This document shows, piece by piece, positions 54,977 through 63,959 of a DNA stretch of 64,000 bases. Both the position numbers and the translations under genes were made by a program. The DNA lies in NCBI RefSeq assembly GCF_014851585.1, contig NZ_JACVAB010000001.1:434001-498000 (forward strand), read 5' to 3'. Every line of letters starts with the position of its first letter. The stretch's first letter is position 1. The notes below the pieces were generated by a model. It was not told the DNA's origin. It saw only the letters and a program-made list of their open reading frames with translations, and ran no database searches. This stretch comes from Agrobacterium sp. AGB01. GTDB lineage: Bacteria > Pseudomonadota > Alphaproteobacteria > Rhizobiales > Rhizobiaceae.

Positions 54977-57262
54977 ATGGCAGGCAAAAGCAAATCAGGT
55001 CGCAGAATAGAACCTTCATTCGAGGATGATGAGCTCGAAGATGAAGAGATGCGCCTTGATGCTGGCGACCGCATTGCCGGAAACTCCGCCGTTCGCCGTA
55101 AAACCGCCGCCACTGCAGCCACACCCAAAAAATCCAGAAAGAGCAAAGCTACACCTGTAAAAGTCGCGAAATCAGGAGGGTTGGTCCGGCTGGTCAGGCG
55201 CCTGTTTTACTGGTGTGTGGTGCTGGGTATCTGGGGCGGCATCGCCGTCACGGGTTTGGTTCTTTATTATGGTGCACGCATGCCTGCTGCCAGCACCTGG
55301 TCTATTCCTGAGAGACCACCGAATGTCAGGATCGTGTCCGTTGATGGCGAAGTCATTGCCAACCGTGGGACTACCGGCGGTGAAGCTCTCGCGCTTGAGG
55401 ACATGTCTCCTTACATACCGCAGGCGGTCATGGCCATTGAAGACCGGCGGTTCTATTCGCACTTTGGTGTTGACCCGCTCGGTTTGGCGCGCGCCGTGGT
55501 CACTAACGTGACCTCGGGGCGTATGGTACAAGGTGGCTCCACACTAACCCAGCAGCTTGCCAAGAACTTGTTCCTCTCCCAAGAGCGCACGCTTGAGCGC
55601 AAGGTACAGGAAGTGCTGCTGTCGTTCTGGCTGGAGCAAAAATACAGCAAGGACCAGATTCTTGCGATGTATCTGAACCGCGTTTATTTCGGCTCGAATG
55701 CCTATGGTGTGGAGGCCGCATCCCGCCGTTACTTCAACAAGTCTGCACGGGATGTAAATCTTGGAGAAGCGGCTCTTCTGGCTGGCCTCCTGAAGGCGCC
55801 GTCCCGTCTTTCGCCTGCGCGAGATCCGCAAGCCGCCGAAGAACGAGCGCAGATCGTTCTTTCTGCCATGCGCGAAGAAGGTTACATCACCGATAGCGAA
55901 AGCGCGACGGCGATGTCGCAGCCGCCAACCAAGGCCAAACATTTCTGGTCGGGTGCCCAGCATTACGCTGCCGACATGGTGATCGATGAGGTCCGATCGC
56001 TGGTCGGTGAGGTGAAGCAGGATCTGGTTGTCGATACCACCCTTGATCTCGGCCTTGAAGAAAAGGCCGATGAGGCCATCACTAAGGCATTGGCTGCCGA
56101 AGGCAAGAAGCTCGGCGTTTCGCAAGCCGCTCTGGCAGCGATCGATGGCACCGGCGCCATTCGAGCAGTAGTCGGTGGCGCAAGCTACGCTGACAGCCAG
56201 TTTAACCGCGCAACCAGAGCCAAGCGTCAGCCCGGTTCGGCCTTCAAGCCATTCGTTTATGTGGCGGCTTTGGAAGCCGGTCTGCGACCCAACTCCATCC
56301 GTAATGACGGTCCGGTTCGCATCGGCAACTGGACGCCTGAGAACTATGACCAGAAATATAGGGGCGAGGTAACGCTGTCATCCGCTCTGGCACAATCGCT
56401 CAACACCATCGCTGCGCAATTGGTGATGGAGGTCGGTCCTGACCATGTGACCAAGGTGGCGCATCGTCTAGGCATCGAATCCCAGTTGCAAGCCAATGCC
56501 TCGATTGCGCTCGGTACTTCGGAAGTCTCTCTGACGGAACTGACGGCCGCCTACGCGCCTTTCATGAATGGCGGTTACAAGGCCACGCCTCATATCGTCA
56601 AACGCATTTCTGATATGGACGGCAACGTCCTCTATGAAAACAAATATGATAATCCACCACGTGTGCTAAGCGAAGCGATCGTCGCTGCGATGAATAACAT
56701 GCTGACGCGTGTTGTCGATGAAGGCACGGGTAAGGCCGCCAGACTGAAGGGTTGGCAGGTTGCTGGTAAGTCCGGTACCACTCAGTCTTTCCGCGATGCG
56801 CTGTTCGTTGGTTATACAAGCAACCTGACGACAGGCATCTGGCTCGGTAATGATGACGGCACACCCATGAAGAAGGTCACCGGTGGTGGCCTGCCTGCAA
56901 AAGTATGGCATGACTTCATGACCGCCGCGCATTCGGGCCTGACCCCATCACCACTGTTTGGTCAGGGTTATGTGACCGATGAACCGGTTTTCCCACCCGA
57001 TCGTCCCAACGAAAACCAGCCGGGGTCTATAACCGACATTATCTCTGGCGCCTTCGGTGACCGTCCGGCATCGCAAGGCATGCCGCCTGAGCAGGTCGGT
57101 CCGGCCAATGGTCAGCCGATGGATATTCCGCAGCGCTCTTATCCGGGCGAGCCATCCTATTCAAATGGGCCGGTGCCGCCCGCCGATGTTGGAGCAAGTG
57201 ATCAACGCGGTCCTCAGCCGGCAAGACAGACGACGCTTCTCGATTTTCTGATGGGAAATTGA
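54977..57262 (+). CDS. Class A penicillin-binding protein (bifunctional glycosyltransferase/transpeptidase)
   Basis: A 761-residue peptidoglycan synthase. A basic and acidic cytoplasmic N-terminus of about 75 residues precedes one membrane helix (LFYWCVVLGIWGGIAVTGLV). The glycosyltransferase domain has the catalytic Glu155 in MAIEDRRFYSHFG, then GGSTLTQQLAKNLFL and RVYFGSNAYGVEAAS. The transpeptidase domain has Ser421 in PGSAFKPF (SxxK), SLN in AQSLNTI and KSGT. The C-terminal 100 residues are Pro/Gly-rich and disordered. ATG at 54977 (MAGKSKSG) is chosen. It resembles PBP1A/1C of rhizobia. Confidence 0.93.
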   Translation: MAGKSKSGRRIEPSFEDDELEDEEMRLDAGDRIAGNSAVRRKTAATAATPKKSRKSKATPVKVAKSGGLVRLVRRLFYWCVVLGIWGGIAVTGLVLYYGARMPAASTWSIPERPPNVRIVSVDGEVIANRGTTGGEALALEDMSPYIPQAVMAIEDRRFYSHFGVDPLGLARAVVTNVTSGRMVQGGSTLTQQLAKNLFLSQERTLERKVQEVLLSFWLEQKYSKDQILAMYLNRVYFGSNAYGVEAASRRYFNKSARDVNLGEAALLAGLLKAPSRLSPARDPQAAEERAQIVLSAMREEGYITDSESATAMSQPPTKAKHFWSGAQHYAADMVIDEVRSLVGEVKQDLVVDTTLDLGLEEKADEAITKALAAEGKKLGVSQAALAAIDGTGAIRAVVGGASYADSQFNRATRAKRQPGSAFKPFVYVAALEAGLRPNSIRNDGPVRIGNWTPENYDQKYRGEVTLSSALAQSLNTIAAQLVMEVGPDHVTKVAHRLGIESQLQANASIALGTSEVSLTELTAAYAPFMNGGYKATPHIVKRISDMDGNVLYENKYDNPPRVLSEAIVAAMNNMLTRVVDEGTGKAARLKGWQVAGKSGTTQSFRDALFVGYTSNLTTGIWLGNDDGTPMKKVTGGGLPAKVWHDFMTAAHSGLTPSPLFGQGYVTDEPVFPPDRPNENQPGSITDIISGAFGDRPASQGMPPEQVGPANGQPMDIPQRSYPGEPSYSNGPVPPADVGASDQRGPQPARQTTLLDFLMGN

Positions 57263-57603
57263 CGAGCAGGAGGCCGCAGGTGAGTCTTGTCTCTTAATGC
57301 GACATCCTGGTGCCGGGCGACTGCCAGCGATGTTACCGACGCCTTGAGCAGAATTCGTTCATTCGGTTCTTTAAAATTTAGAATTCGTGTTTTGGTTGAT
57401 TTTTTCAATCTGTTTTCTAAAGTACTGATTTTTATCAATAATATCTAATTTCTAACGCTCGTTTGGCCCGTTTCAATTAACCCTAAGGCTTGTTTTTTCA
57501 TCGGCTGCCCCATTTCTGATGACTTTCCAGGGTAAATGAATTATTACTTATGATTATTGGAATGCTTAGTTGCTGTACTAAATTTTTTTAATTGAGGATT
57601 AAG
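57263..57603. other. AT-rich intergenic region upstream of exoY-like gene
   Basis: From about 57355 to 57600 the sequence is far more AT-rich than its surroundings, with T-runs and many TA steps (for example 57380-57450). No gene is called here. Such regions are bound by MucR/Ros, the H-NS-like silencer that controls exopolysaccharide genes in Hyphomicrobiales (family knowledge), which suits the sugar-transferase gene that follows. GAGGA precedes its ATG. Confidence 0.6.
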
Positions 57604-58332
57604 ATGTTTAGACTTGGCGAGGCTCGCGCAGGTGGGTTCGAAGAGATTCAGCAGTCTGGTAGTATTGTTCTAGAACCACAAAATATTTTATTTGAGAATG
57701 ATCAGGTTGAACAAACACCTATGCTGAAATTGCAGTTTGCAGTTAAGCGCCTTATTGATGTCTTTGGTGCTTTTTCTGCTCTCTTAATGTTGTCTCCACT
57801 CTTTGGTGTCGTCGCTCTTCTTGTGAAACTTGATAGCAAGGGGCCGGTATTCTTCTCCCAGATTCGCTGGGGAATGAATGGAGAGAAAATCCGCGTTTAT
57901 AAATTCCGCTCAATGAGAACAGATTTGTGCGACGCAACGGGTGTCGCGCAGACCGTAAAAAATGATCCTCGCGTTACAAAGATGGGCGCTATTTTGCGCA
58001 AGACCAACATTGATGAACTGCCACAGTTGATCAATGTCCTGAAGGGTGACATGTCGCTGGTCGGACCACGTTGCCATGCCATCGGCATGTTTGCAGGTGG
58101 CCGTCTTTATGAGGATCTCGTACCAAACTACCACAGGCGTCACACTGTGCGTCCGGGCATTACCGGCCTTGCGCAGATGCGTGGCCTTCGTGGCCCGACG
58201 GACCGTGCCGACAAGGCAAGAGCCCGTATCGCATCGGATATCTACTACGTCGACAATTTCTCGGTGTGGCTGGATATCAAAATTATTTTTGGAACTTTGT
58301 GGTCCGAACTCAAGGGTGGCAAAGGCTTCTGA
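57604..58332 (+). CDS. Undecaprenyl-phosphate sugar phosphotransferase (ExoY/WcaJ-like)
   Basis: A 242-residue initiating transferase for exopolysaccharide synthesis. A polar N-terminal 45 residues and one hydrophobic segment ([20 protein letters not shown]) lead to the bacterial sugar transferase domain: [58 protein letters not shown] and [10 protein letters not shown]. It moves a sugar-1-phosphate (galactose in ExoY) from UDP-sugar to undecaprenyl phosphate at the inner membrane. It stands alone, without an exo cluster nearby. The first 40 codons are AT-rich like the upstream region. Confidence 0.92.
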   Translation: MFRLGEARAGGFEEIQQSGSIVLEPQNILFENDQVEQTPMLKLQFAVKRLIDVFGAFSALLMLSPLFGVVALLVKLDSKGPVFFSQIRWGMNGEKIRVYKFRSMRTDLCDATGVAQTVKNDPRVTKMGAILRKTNIDELPQLINVLKGDMSLVGPRCHAIGMFAGGRLYEDLVPNYHRRHTVRPGITGLAQMRGLRGPTDRADKARARIASDIYYVDNFSVWLDIKIIFGTLWSELKGGKGF

Positions 58333-58379
58333 TTTTTGGCCTTTGTCTGATATTTTTTTTAAAGACGTCGTTATTTTAG

Positions 58380-58414
58380 AAAGCCCCGCTCCGGTAATCC
58401 GAAGCGGGGCTTTT
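58380..58414. terminator. Bidirectional terminator after exoY-like gene
   Basis: AAAGCCCCGCT and AGCGGGGCTTT pair around twelve bases, followed by TTTTG; the preceding strand has A-tracts. It serves both exoY and the convergent peptidase, whose stop is three bases away. Confidence 0.9.
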
Positions 58415-58416
58415 GT

Positions 58417-59808
58417 TTATTTCGCGGCCAGCGCGTCCATGATCCGGATCCAGGAGCGGATACCCTTGTGGAAGGACTGCAGGTCGTACTTCTCGTTCGG
58501 GGAGTGGATACGGTCATCGGTGAGGCCATAACCGACAAGAAGCGAATCCATGCCGAGCATCTTCTGGAAGTCACCAACGATTGGGATCGAGCCGCCCATG
58601 CCGATAACAACGGCAGGCTTTGGCCATTCGTCGGAGAGCGCATTTTTGGTCTTCGTCAATGCCGGAGAATCATAAGACAGCTGGATGGCCGGCGAGCCGC
58701 CATGTTCATGGAACTCGACCGAGCAATCCGCTGGAATTTTGGAGCGAACATAGGCGCGGAACGCTTCACGCACCTGGGCCGGATTCTGCTTGCCAACTAG
58801 ACGGAACGAGACTTTTGCCGATGCTTGCGCGGCGATAACGGTCTTGAAGCCATCGCCGGTGTAACCTCCGATAATCCCGTTCACTTCGGCGGTTGGTCTG
58901 GCCCATGTCAGCTCAAGAACCGAGCGGTCTTTTTCACCGGAAGGTGCGGACAGGCCAACTTCACCAAGGAAAGCCTCCGCGGTGCGGCCGAGCGTTTCCC
59001 AGGAAGCCTTGATATTGGCTGGCGTTTCTTCAACACCATCATAGAAACCGTCAAGCGTCACGCGACCTGTCGTGTCGTGCAGACCGGCCAGGATATTGGC
59101 CAGAATGTGGATCGGGTTGGCGGCGGCACCACCGAACAGGCCGGAATGCAGGTCGCGGTCCGCAGCGGTGATGACGACTTCTTCGCCAACCAGACCACGC
59201 AATGCGCCTGCAATCGCAGGTGTTTCCCGGTCCCACATGCTGGTGTCACAGACGAGTGCGAACTCTGCCTTCAACTCCCCGGCATTGGCTTCGAGGAATG
59301 GTTTGAGGGACGGGGAGCCTGACTCCTCTTCACCTTCAAACAGGATGGTCACGCGGATCGGCAGCGAGCCGTGAATTTCCTTGTAGGCGCGGCATGCCTC
59401 AACGAAGGTCATCAACTGACCCTTGTCGTCAGATGTGCCACGACCGGTGATGACCTTGCGGTCGTTGCCAAGATCCTTGATCGCAGGTTCGAACGGATCG
59501 TTTTCCCACAGGTTCAGTGGGTCGACCGGCTGTACGTCATAATGGCCATAAAACAGAACATGCGGGGCATCCGCTGTCGCCGCCGCATGGTGCGCAACGA
59601 CCATCGGGTGGCCTGCCGTATCACGAACCGACGCGTCGAAACCAATCGACGACAGCGAGGCTGTCAGCCATTCGGCGGCCTTGCGGCATTCAGCCTTGAA
59701 AGCCGGGTCGGTAGAGATGGACTTTATTCTTACAAGTTCAAACAACCTGTCGAGGCTCGACGTCAGATTTTCATCGGCCTTGGCCAAAACGTTGGAAATA
59801 TCAGTCAT
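58417..59808 (-). CDS. M20 family metallopeptidase (dipeptidase)
   Basis: A 463-residue zinc peptidase of the M20/M25/M40 type, ArgE/DapE fold. Metal-site blocks: HVLFYGHYDVQPVDP, GRGTSDDKGQLMTFVEA and LFEGEEESGSPSLKPF with the catalytic Glu pair. The dimerisation domain (AADRDLHSGLFGGAAANPIH) lies between. The last metal ligand is near RIHSPNEKYDLQSFHKG. It likely cleaves dipeptides or similar small amides in the cytoplasm. The ATG at 59808 has AGGA six bases upstream. Confidence 0.92.
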   Translation of the reverse strand: MTDISNVLAKADENLTSSLDRLFELVRIKSISTDPAFKAECRKAAEWLTASLSSIGFDASVRDTAGHPMVVAHHAAATADAPHVLFYGHYDVQPVDPLNLWENDPFEPAIKDLGNDRKVITGRGTSDDKGQLMTFVEACRAYKEIHGSLPIRVTILFEGEEESGSPSLKPFLEANAGELKAEFALVCDTSMWDRETPAIAGALRGLVGEEVVITAADRDLHSGLFGGAAANPIHILANILAGLHDTTGRVTLDGFYDGVEETPANIKASWETLGRTAEAFLGEVGLSAPSGEKDRSVLELTWARPTAEVNGIIGGYTGDGFKTVIAAQASAKVSFRLVGKQNPAQVREAFRAYVRSKIPADCSVEFHEHGGSPAIQLSYDSPALTKTKNALSDEWPKPAVVIGMGGSIPIVGDFQKMLGMDSLLVGYGLTDDRIHSPNEKYDLQSFHKGIRSWIRIMDALAAK

Positions 59809-59943
59809 TGGGTATCCTGCCATTGGACAGCATTCTGAAACCCGCGCGGTTTGATGGGAATGCTGCCTTTTAATTCTAAGCCGGGCTTACGCATGTAATC
59901 GAAATGCGCAGTCAGTTGCGGATAACAACGTTATCGCATCGAC

Positions 59944-60375
59944 CTACATCGCGGAAGTGTTTTTGAGTGCGCGCTGTACATACTCGATCAGCAACTCGCG
60001 CTCGAAGCGACGGAAGCCGGAAAATGCCACTTCATCCGCCTCTTTGGCAGCGGCAATAGCCTGTTCCTCGAGCGAGCGACCCTGTGCTGTAAGTTCGATG
60101 ATCTGGGCGCGTTTGTCCTTGGGGTGCTGCTTGCGGGTGATCAGGCTGTCGCGCTGCATGCGGGCCAATGTATTGGCAAGCGTTGCCTGCTCGATATCCA
60201 GCCGATCAAGCAATTGCCGTTGTGTGATGCCATCTTCATTCCAGAGCTCGAGCAAGATCGGAAATTGGCCTGGAGAAAAGCCAAGTGCCGAGGCTTTTTT
60301 ATGCAAGGCACGTGAAAAGGCCTTAGCCAGCTGGGCAGTCAGATAGGCAGCAGAATCGGTTCTTGAAAAGCGCAT
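59944..60375 (-). CDS. MarR-family transcriptional regulator
   Basis: A 143-residue winged-helix dimer. The DNA-binding part reads GITQRQLLDRLDIEQATLAN, then TLARMQRDSLITRKQHPKDKRAQIIELT, which is the MarR wing with the conserved DKR-turn. The helical C-terminus completes the dimer interface. Start ATG at 60375 (MRFSRTDSAAYL) is preferred; ATG at 60420 would add 15 residues. Its target is not evident; the divergent neighbour is an sRNA candidate and polA. Confidence 0.85.
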   Translation of the reverse strand: MRFSRTDSAAYLTAQLAKAFSRALHKKASALGFSPGQFPILLELWNEDGITQRQLLDRLDIEQATLANTLARMQRDSLITRKQHPKDKRAQIIELTAQGRSLEEQAIAAAKEADEVAFSGFRRFERELLIEYVQRALKNTSAM

Positions 60376-60519
60376 GCGATTTGAGGTCCTGAAAACAAGT
60401 CTCGCACTGGTCGATGGCATCGACAGGGCGGCTTACGCATAATGGTGCATTCTTTCCCCAAACATGCGGCGGCATTTTTAGGCGGCAAAGCCGAGGTATT
60501 TTTGCGGGGTAAGGGTAAT

Positions 60520-60660
60520 AAAAAACCGCCACGGCCGGGAGGGGGTCGGCCATGGCGGCTTATCGAGGGACAAAGGCCCGGAGAGGGGGGGAAGGCCTTT
60601 GTCCGGTCTGACGCGGCGGGGGACGAGCCAGCTATCAGACTACGGCGTGATCAGGCGCCG
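60520..60660 (-). ncRNA. Second candidate sRNA: three hairpins with C-rich loops
   Basis: On the minus strand, hairpins at 60640-60606 (GTCTGA/TCAGAC stem), 60604-60568 (perfect 11-bp GGACAAAGGCC stem) and 60558-60526 (12-bp stem with one mismatch) follow each other. Loops contain CCCCC, CCCCCCCTCTCC and ACCCCCTCC. The last is followed by TTTTTTATT, a terminator. A good promoter (TTGAAA, AATTAT) precedes it. The design matches the 54143-54258 sRNA, with C-runs instead of CCTCCTCCC. No ORF fits. Not a family I can name. Confidence 0.72.
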
Positions 60661-60667
60661 TTGACTA

Positions 60668-60697
60668 ATAATTGTGGCTGCAATTGAGGCTTTTCAA
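60668..60697 (-). promoter_or_regulatory. Promoter of the second sRNA
   Basis: TTGAAA (60697-60692) and AATTAT (60673-60668) on the minus strand, 18 bases apart, put the start near 60660, just before the first hairpin. Confidence 0.55.
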
Positions 60698-60834
60698 GGG
60701 AAGAAACTATTACAAATCGGTAACGTTAAGGTGAGCGTTGGACACGGGTTTTGAGCGAATCTTTCTGGGCATGAAACCGGGCCAAATCTAACTTTCTGTG
60801 GACGCAAGATGAGGCGCAAGGTAACGATGGCACC
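60698..60834. other. Gap between sRNA promoter and polA
   Basis: About 137 bases with no ORF or hairpin that I could support. It must hold the polA promoter; no clear boxes were identified. Confidence 0.4.
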
Positions 60835-63813
60835 ATGAAAAAAGGCGATCATCTCTTCCTCGTTGACGGCTCCGGCTTTATTTTCCGGGCGTTTCACGCA
60901 ATTCCAGCATTGAACCGCAAGTCCGATGGCTTGCCGGTGAATGCGGTTTCCGGTTTTTGCAATATGCTCTGGAAATTGCTGCGGGATGCTCGCAACACCG
61001 ATGTTGGCGTTACGCCCACGCATTTCGCTGTCATTTTTGACTATTCCTCAAAGACATTTCGCAATGAGCTTTATGACCTTTACAAGGCAAACCGCTCTGC
61101 ACCGCCAGAGGACCTGATCCCGCAGTTCGGATTGATCCGTCATGCGACCCGTGCGTTCAACCTGCCGTGCATTGAAAAGGAAGGTTTTGAGGCCGACGAT
61201 CTGATCGCCACCTACGCCCGGCAGGCCGAGGCGGTGGGCGCCGACACCACCATCATTTCGTCCGACAAGGACCTGATGCAGCTCATCACGGCCAACGTGC
61301 ACATGTACGATGCCATGAAGGACAAGCAGATAGGCATCCCGGAAGTCATCGAAAAATGGGGTGTACCGCCGGAAAAGATGATCGACCTGCAGGCGATGAC
61401 CGGAGATTCGACCGACAATATTCCGGGCATTCCAGGCATCGGTCCGAAAACGGCAGCGCAGCTTCTGGAAGAATATGGTGATCTCGACACGCTGCTTGAA
61501 CGGGCAGGCGAGATTAAGCAGCAGAAACGCCGTGAAAACATCATAGCCAACACGGAGCTGGCGCGGTTGTCTCGTCAGCTGGTGTCGTTGCGCACGGACG
61601 TACCGCTTGAAATGCAGCTCGACCAGCTGGTGCTGGAGCCGCAAGACGGACCCAAGCTGGTTGCCTTCCTGAAGGCCATGGAGTTTACGACGCTGACCCG
61701 CCGTGTGGCAGAGGCCACGGGTGCGGAAGCCAGCGAGATTGAGGCTGCAGTCGTAGCCGTCGAATGGGGCGCAGATGCCCATGGTCCTGATGTCGGTGCT
61801 GGCACAACAGCCGCAGCACAGCCGTCGCAGGCAGCGGTGTCGGCAGACGATGCGCAGGTCGTCCGCAAGGACGGTTTCGCGCCGTCTGATCTGGCGGCAT
61901 CGCGTGCTGCGTTGTTCGCATCATCGCCCATCGACACGACCGGCTATGCTACAATTTGTGACATCCAGACGCTCGATCGATGGATTGCGGATGCCTACGA
62001 GACAGGCGTTGTCGCTTTCGATACCGAAACAACATCCCTTGATCCGATGCAGGCCGAGCTTGTCGGTTTTTCGCTGGCACTCGCTGATAACAACAAGGAT
62101 GGTTCCGGAACAACCATTCGCGCCGCCTATGTGCCTTTGACCCACAAGACCGGGTCTGGTGGTGATCTGTTCAGCGATGGCATCAAGTTGAGCGAAGGCC
62201 AGATACCTTTCCGTGATGCTCTTGAGCGGCTGAAGCGCCTGCTTGAAGACCCTTCCGTCCTGAAGGTCGCGCAGAACCTCAAATACGATTACCTGCTGAT
62301 GAAGCGCCACGGCGTGGTGATTGACGGTTATGACGACACGATGCTGATGTCATACGTGCTGGAGGCGGGCAAAGGCACGCACGGCATGGATGCTCTGTCT
62401 GAGCGTTGGCTTGGTCATAAGCCGATTGCCTACAAGGACGTTGCGGGCTCTGGCAAAGCCAGCGTCACCTTCGATTTCGTAGACATTGAGAAAGCCACCG
62501 CCTATGCCGGTGAAGACGCGGATGTAACACTGCGCCTCTGGCTCGTACTGAAACCGCGTCTGGCTGCTGAAGGTCTGACGTCAGTCTATGAAAGGCTGGA
62601 GCGGCCGCTGGTGGCTGTGCTGTGCCGCATGGAAGAGCGCGGCATCACCATTGACCGTCAAATCCTGTCGCGTCTCTCGGGAGAGCTGGCGCAAAAGGCC
62701 GCTGCCGCAGAAGAAGAGATCTATACGTTGGCAGGTGAACGGTTCAACGTCGGTTCGCCCAAGCAGCTTGGTGACATCCTGTTCGGCAAGATGGGGCTAC
62801 CCGGTGGTTCCAAAACCAAGACCGGACAATGGTCTACCTCTGCACAGGTGCTGGAAGATCTGGCCGCCGAGGGTGCGGAACTGCCCTCGAAGATTGTTGA
62901 CTGGCGTCAGCTGACCAAGTTGAAGTCAACCTATACAGATGCGCTGCCGGGTTACATTCATCCCGAGACAAAGCGTGTTCATACATCTTACGCAATGGCC
63001 TCGACAACGACAGGGCGTCTGTCATCGTCCGAACCGAACTTGCAGAATATTCCGGTTCGTACTGCGGAAGGTCGCAAGATCAGAACGGCATTTATCACCA
63101 CGCCCGGTCACAAGCTTCTGTCTGCCGACTATAGCCAGATTGAATTGCGTGTGCTGGCGCATGTGGCGGATATTCCACAGCTGCGGCAGGCCTTTGAGAA
63201 TGGCGTCGACATTCATGCCATGACCGCCTCTGAAATGTTTGGCGTGCCGGTTGAGGGCATGCCGTCAGAAGTGCGCCGCCGCGCCAAGGCCATCAACTTC
63301 GGCATCATCTACGGTATTTCCGCTTTCGGTCTTGCCAATCAGCTGAGCATTGGCCGCTCGGAAGCCGGCGAATACATCAAAAAGTATTTTGAGCGTTTCC
63401 CCGGCATCAAGGACTATATGGAAGCGACCAAAGCCTTTGCACGCGACAAGGGTTATGTGGAAACCATTTTTGGTCGCCGGGCCTATTATCCTGAAATCCG
63501 CTCGTCCAACCCGTCTGTCCGTGCCTTTAACGAACGCGCGGCGATAAATGCGCCTATTCAGGGCTCTGCGGCGGATGTCATTCGCCGCGCCATGGTGCGT
63601 GTCGAACCGGCACTGTTGGCGGAAAAGCTTTCGGCGCGGATGCTGTTGCAGGTGCACGACGAATTGATATTCGAGGTTGAAGACGCGGAAATCGACAAGG
63701 CGTTGGAGCTTGTCGTGTCTGTCATGGAAAACGCGGCAATGCCTGCCGTATCCATGGCCGTGCCGCTGAAGGTTGATGCGAGAGCCGCGACCAACTGGGA
63801 TGAGGCGCACTAA
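60835..63813 (+). CDS. polA: DNA polymerase I
   Basis: A 992-residue repair and Okazaki-fragment polymerase with all three domains. The 5' nuclease domain begins FLVDGSGFIFRAFHA and has GFEADDLIATYARQAE and TGDSTDNIPGIPGIGPKTA. The 3'-5' exonuclease domain starts near residue 385 with VVAFDTETTSLDPM, keeping the Asp and Glu metal ligands, so proofreading is probably active. The polymerase domain has the finger motif RRRAKAINFGIIYGIS and palm motifs SADYSQIELRVLAH and LLQVHDELIFEV. A linker of about 90 residues rich in Ala separates the first two domains. ATG at 60835; AAGG lies 13 bases upstream. Confidence 0.97.
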   Translation: MKKGDHLFLVDGSGFIFRAFHAIPALNRKSDGLPVNAVSGFCNMLWKLLRDARNTDVGVTPTHFAVIFDYSSKTFRNELYDLYKANRSAPPEDLIPQFGLIRHATRAFNLPCIEKEGFEADDLIATYARQAEAVGADTTIISSDKDLMQLITANVHMYDAMKDKQIGIPEVIEKWGVPPEKMIDLQAMTGDSTDNIPGIPGIGPKTAAQLLEEYGDLDTLLERAGEIKQQKRRENIIANTELARLSRQLVSLRTDVPLEMQLDQLVLEPQDGPKLVAFLKAMEFTTLTRRVAEATGAEASEIEAAVVAVEWGADAHGPDVGAGTTAAAQPSQAAVSADDAQVVRKDGFAPSDLAASRAALFASSPIDTTGYATICDIQTLDRWIADAYETGVVAFDTETTSLDPMQAELVGFSLALADNNKDGSGTTIRAAYVPLTHKTGSGGDLFSDGIKLSEGQIPFRDALERLKRLLEDPSVLKVAQNLKYDYLLMKRHGVVIDGYDDTMLMSYVLEAGKGTHGMDALSERWLGHKPIAYKDVAGSGKASVTFDFVDIEKATAYAGEDADVTLRLWLVLKPRLAAEGLTSVYERLERPLVAVLCRMEERGITIDRQILSRLSGELAQKAAAAEEEIYTLAGERFNVGSPKQLGDILFGKMGLPGGSKTKTGQWSTSAQVLEDLAAEGAELPSKIVDWRQLTKLKSTYTDALPGYIHPETKRVHTSYAMASTTTGRLSSSEPNLQNIPVRTAEGRKIRTAFITTPGHKLLSADYSQIELRVLAHVADIPQLRQAFENGVDIHAMTASEMFGVPVEGMPSEVRRRAKAINFGIIYGISAFGLANQLSIGRSEAGEYIKKYFERFPGIKDYMEATKAFARDKGYVETIFGRRAYYPEIRSSNPSVRAFNERAAINAPIQGSAADVIRRAMVRVEPALLAEKLSARMLLQVHDELIFEVEDAEIDKALELVVSVMENAAMPAVSMAVPLKVDARAATNWDEAH

Positions 63814-63908
63814 TACCGGTTTTAGAGCATCCATCAAAAAACTTCATCAACCGGATCACCGTCAAAGGATCGTCAGTCGATCGTGTATCTGTCATGGAAG
63901 AAGCTGAA

Positions 63909-63934
63909 AACGCGCCTAGTAGCAGGCGTGTTTT
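63909..63934 (+). terminator. Probable terminator after polA
   Basis: AACGCGCCT (63909-63917) and AGGCGTGTT (63924-63932) form nine pairs including one G-U, followed by TT and AAAA. Moderate strength, about 95 bases after the stop. Confidence 0.6.
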
Positions 63935-63959
63935 AAAAGCGTTGTGACAGGAGTAGCGA

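Noticed and set aside
57214..57438. 74-codon minus-strand frame in the AT-rich gap after the penicillin-binding protein gene
   Set aside because: Starts only at TTG without a ribosome-binding site and overlaps the 3' end of the penicillin-binding protein gene. The Lys/Ile-rich start is explained by the AT-rich DNA.
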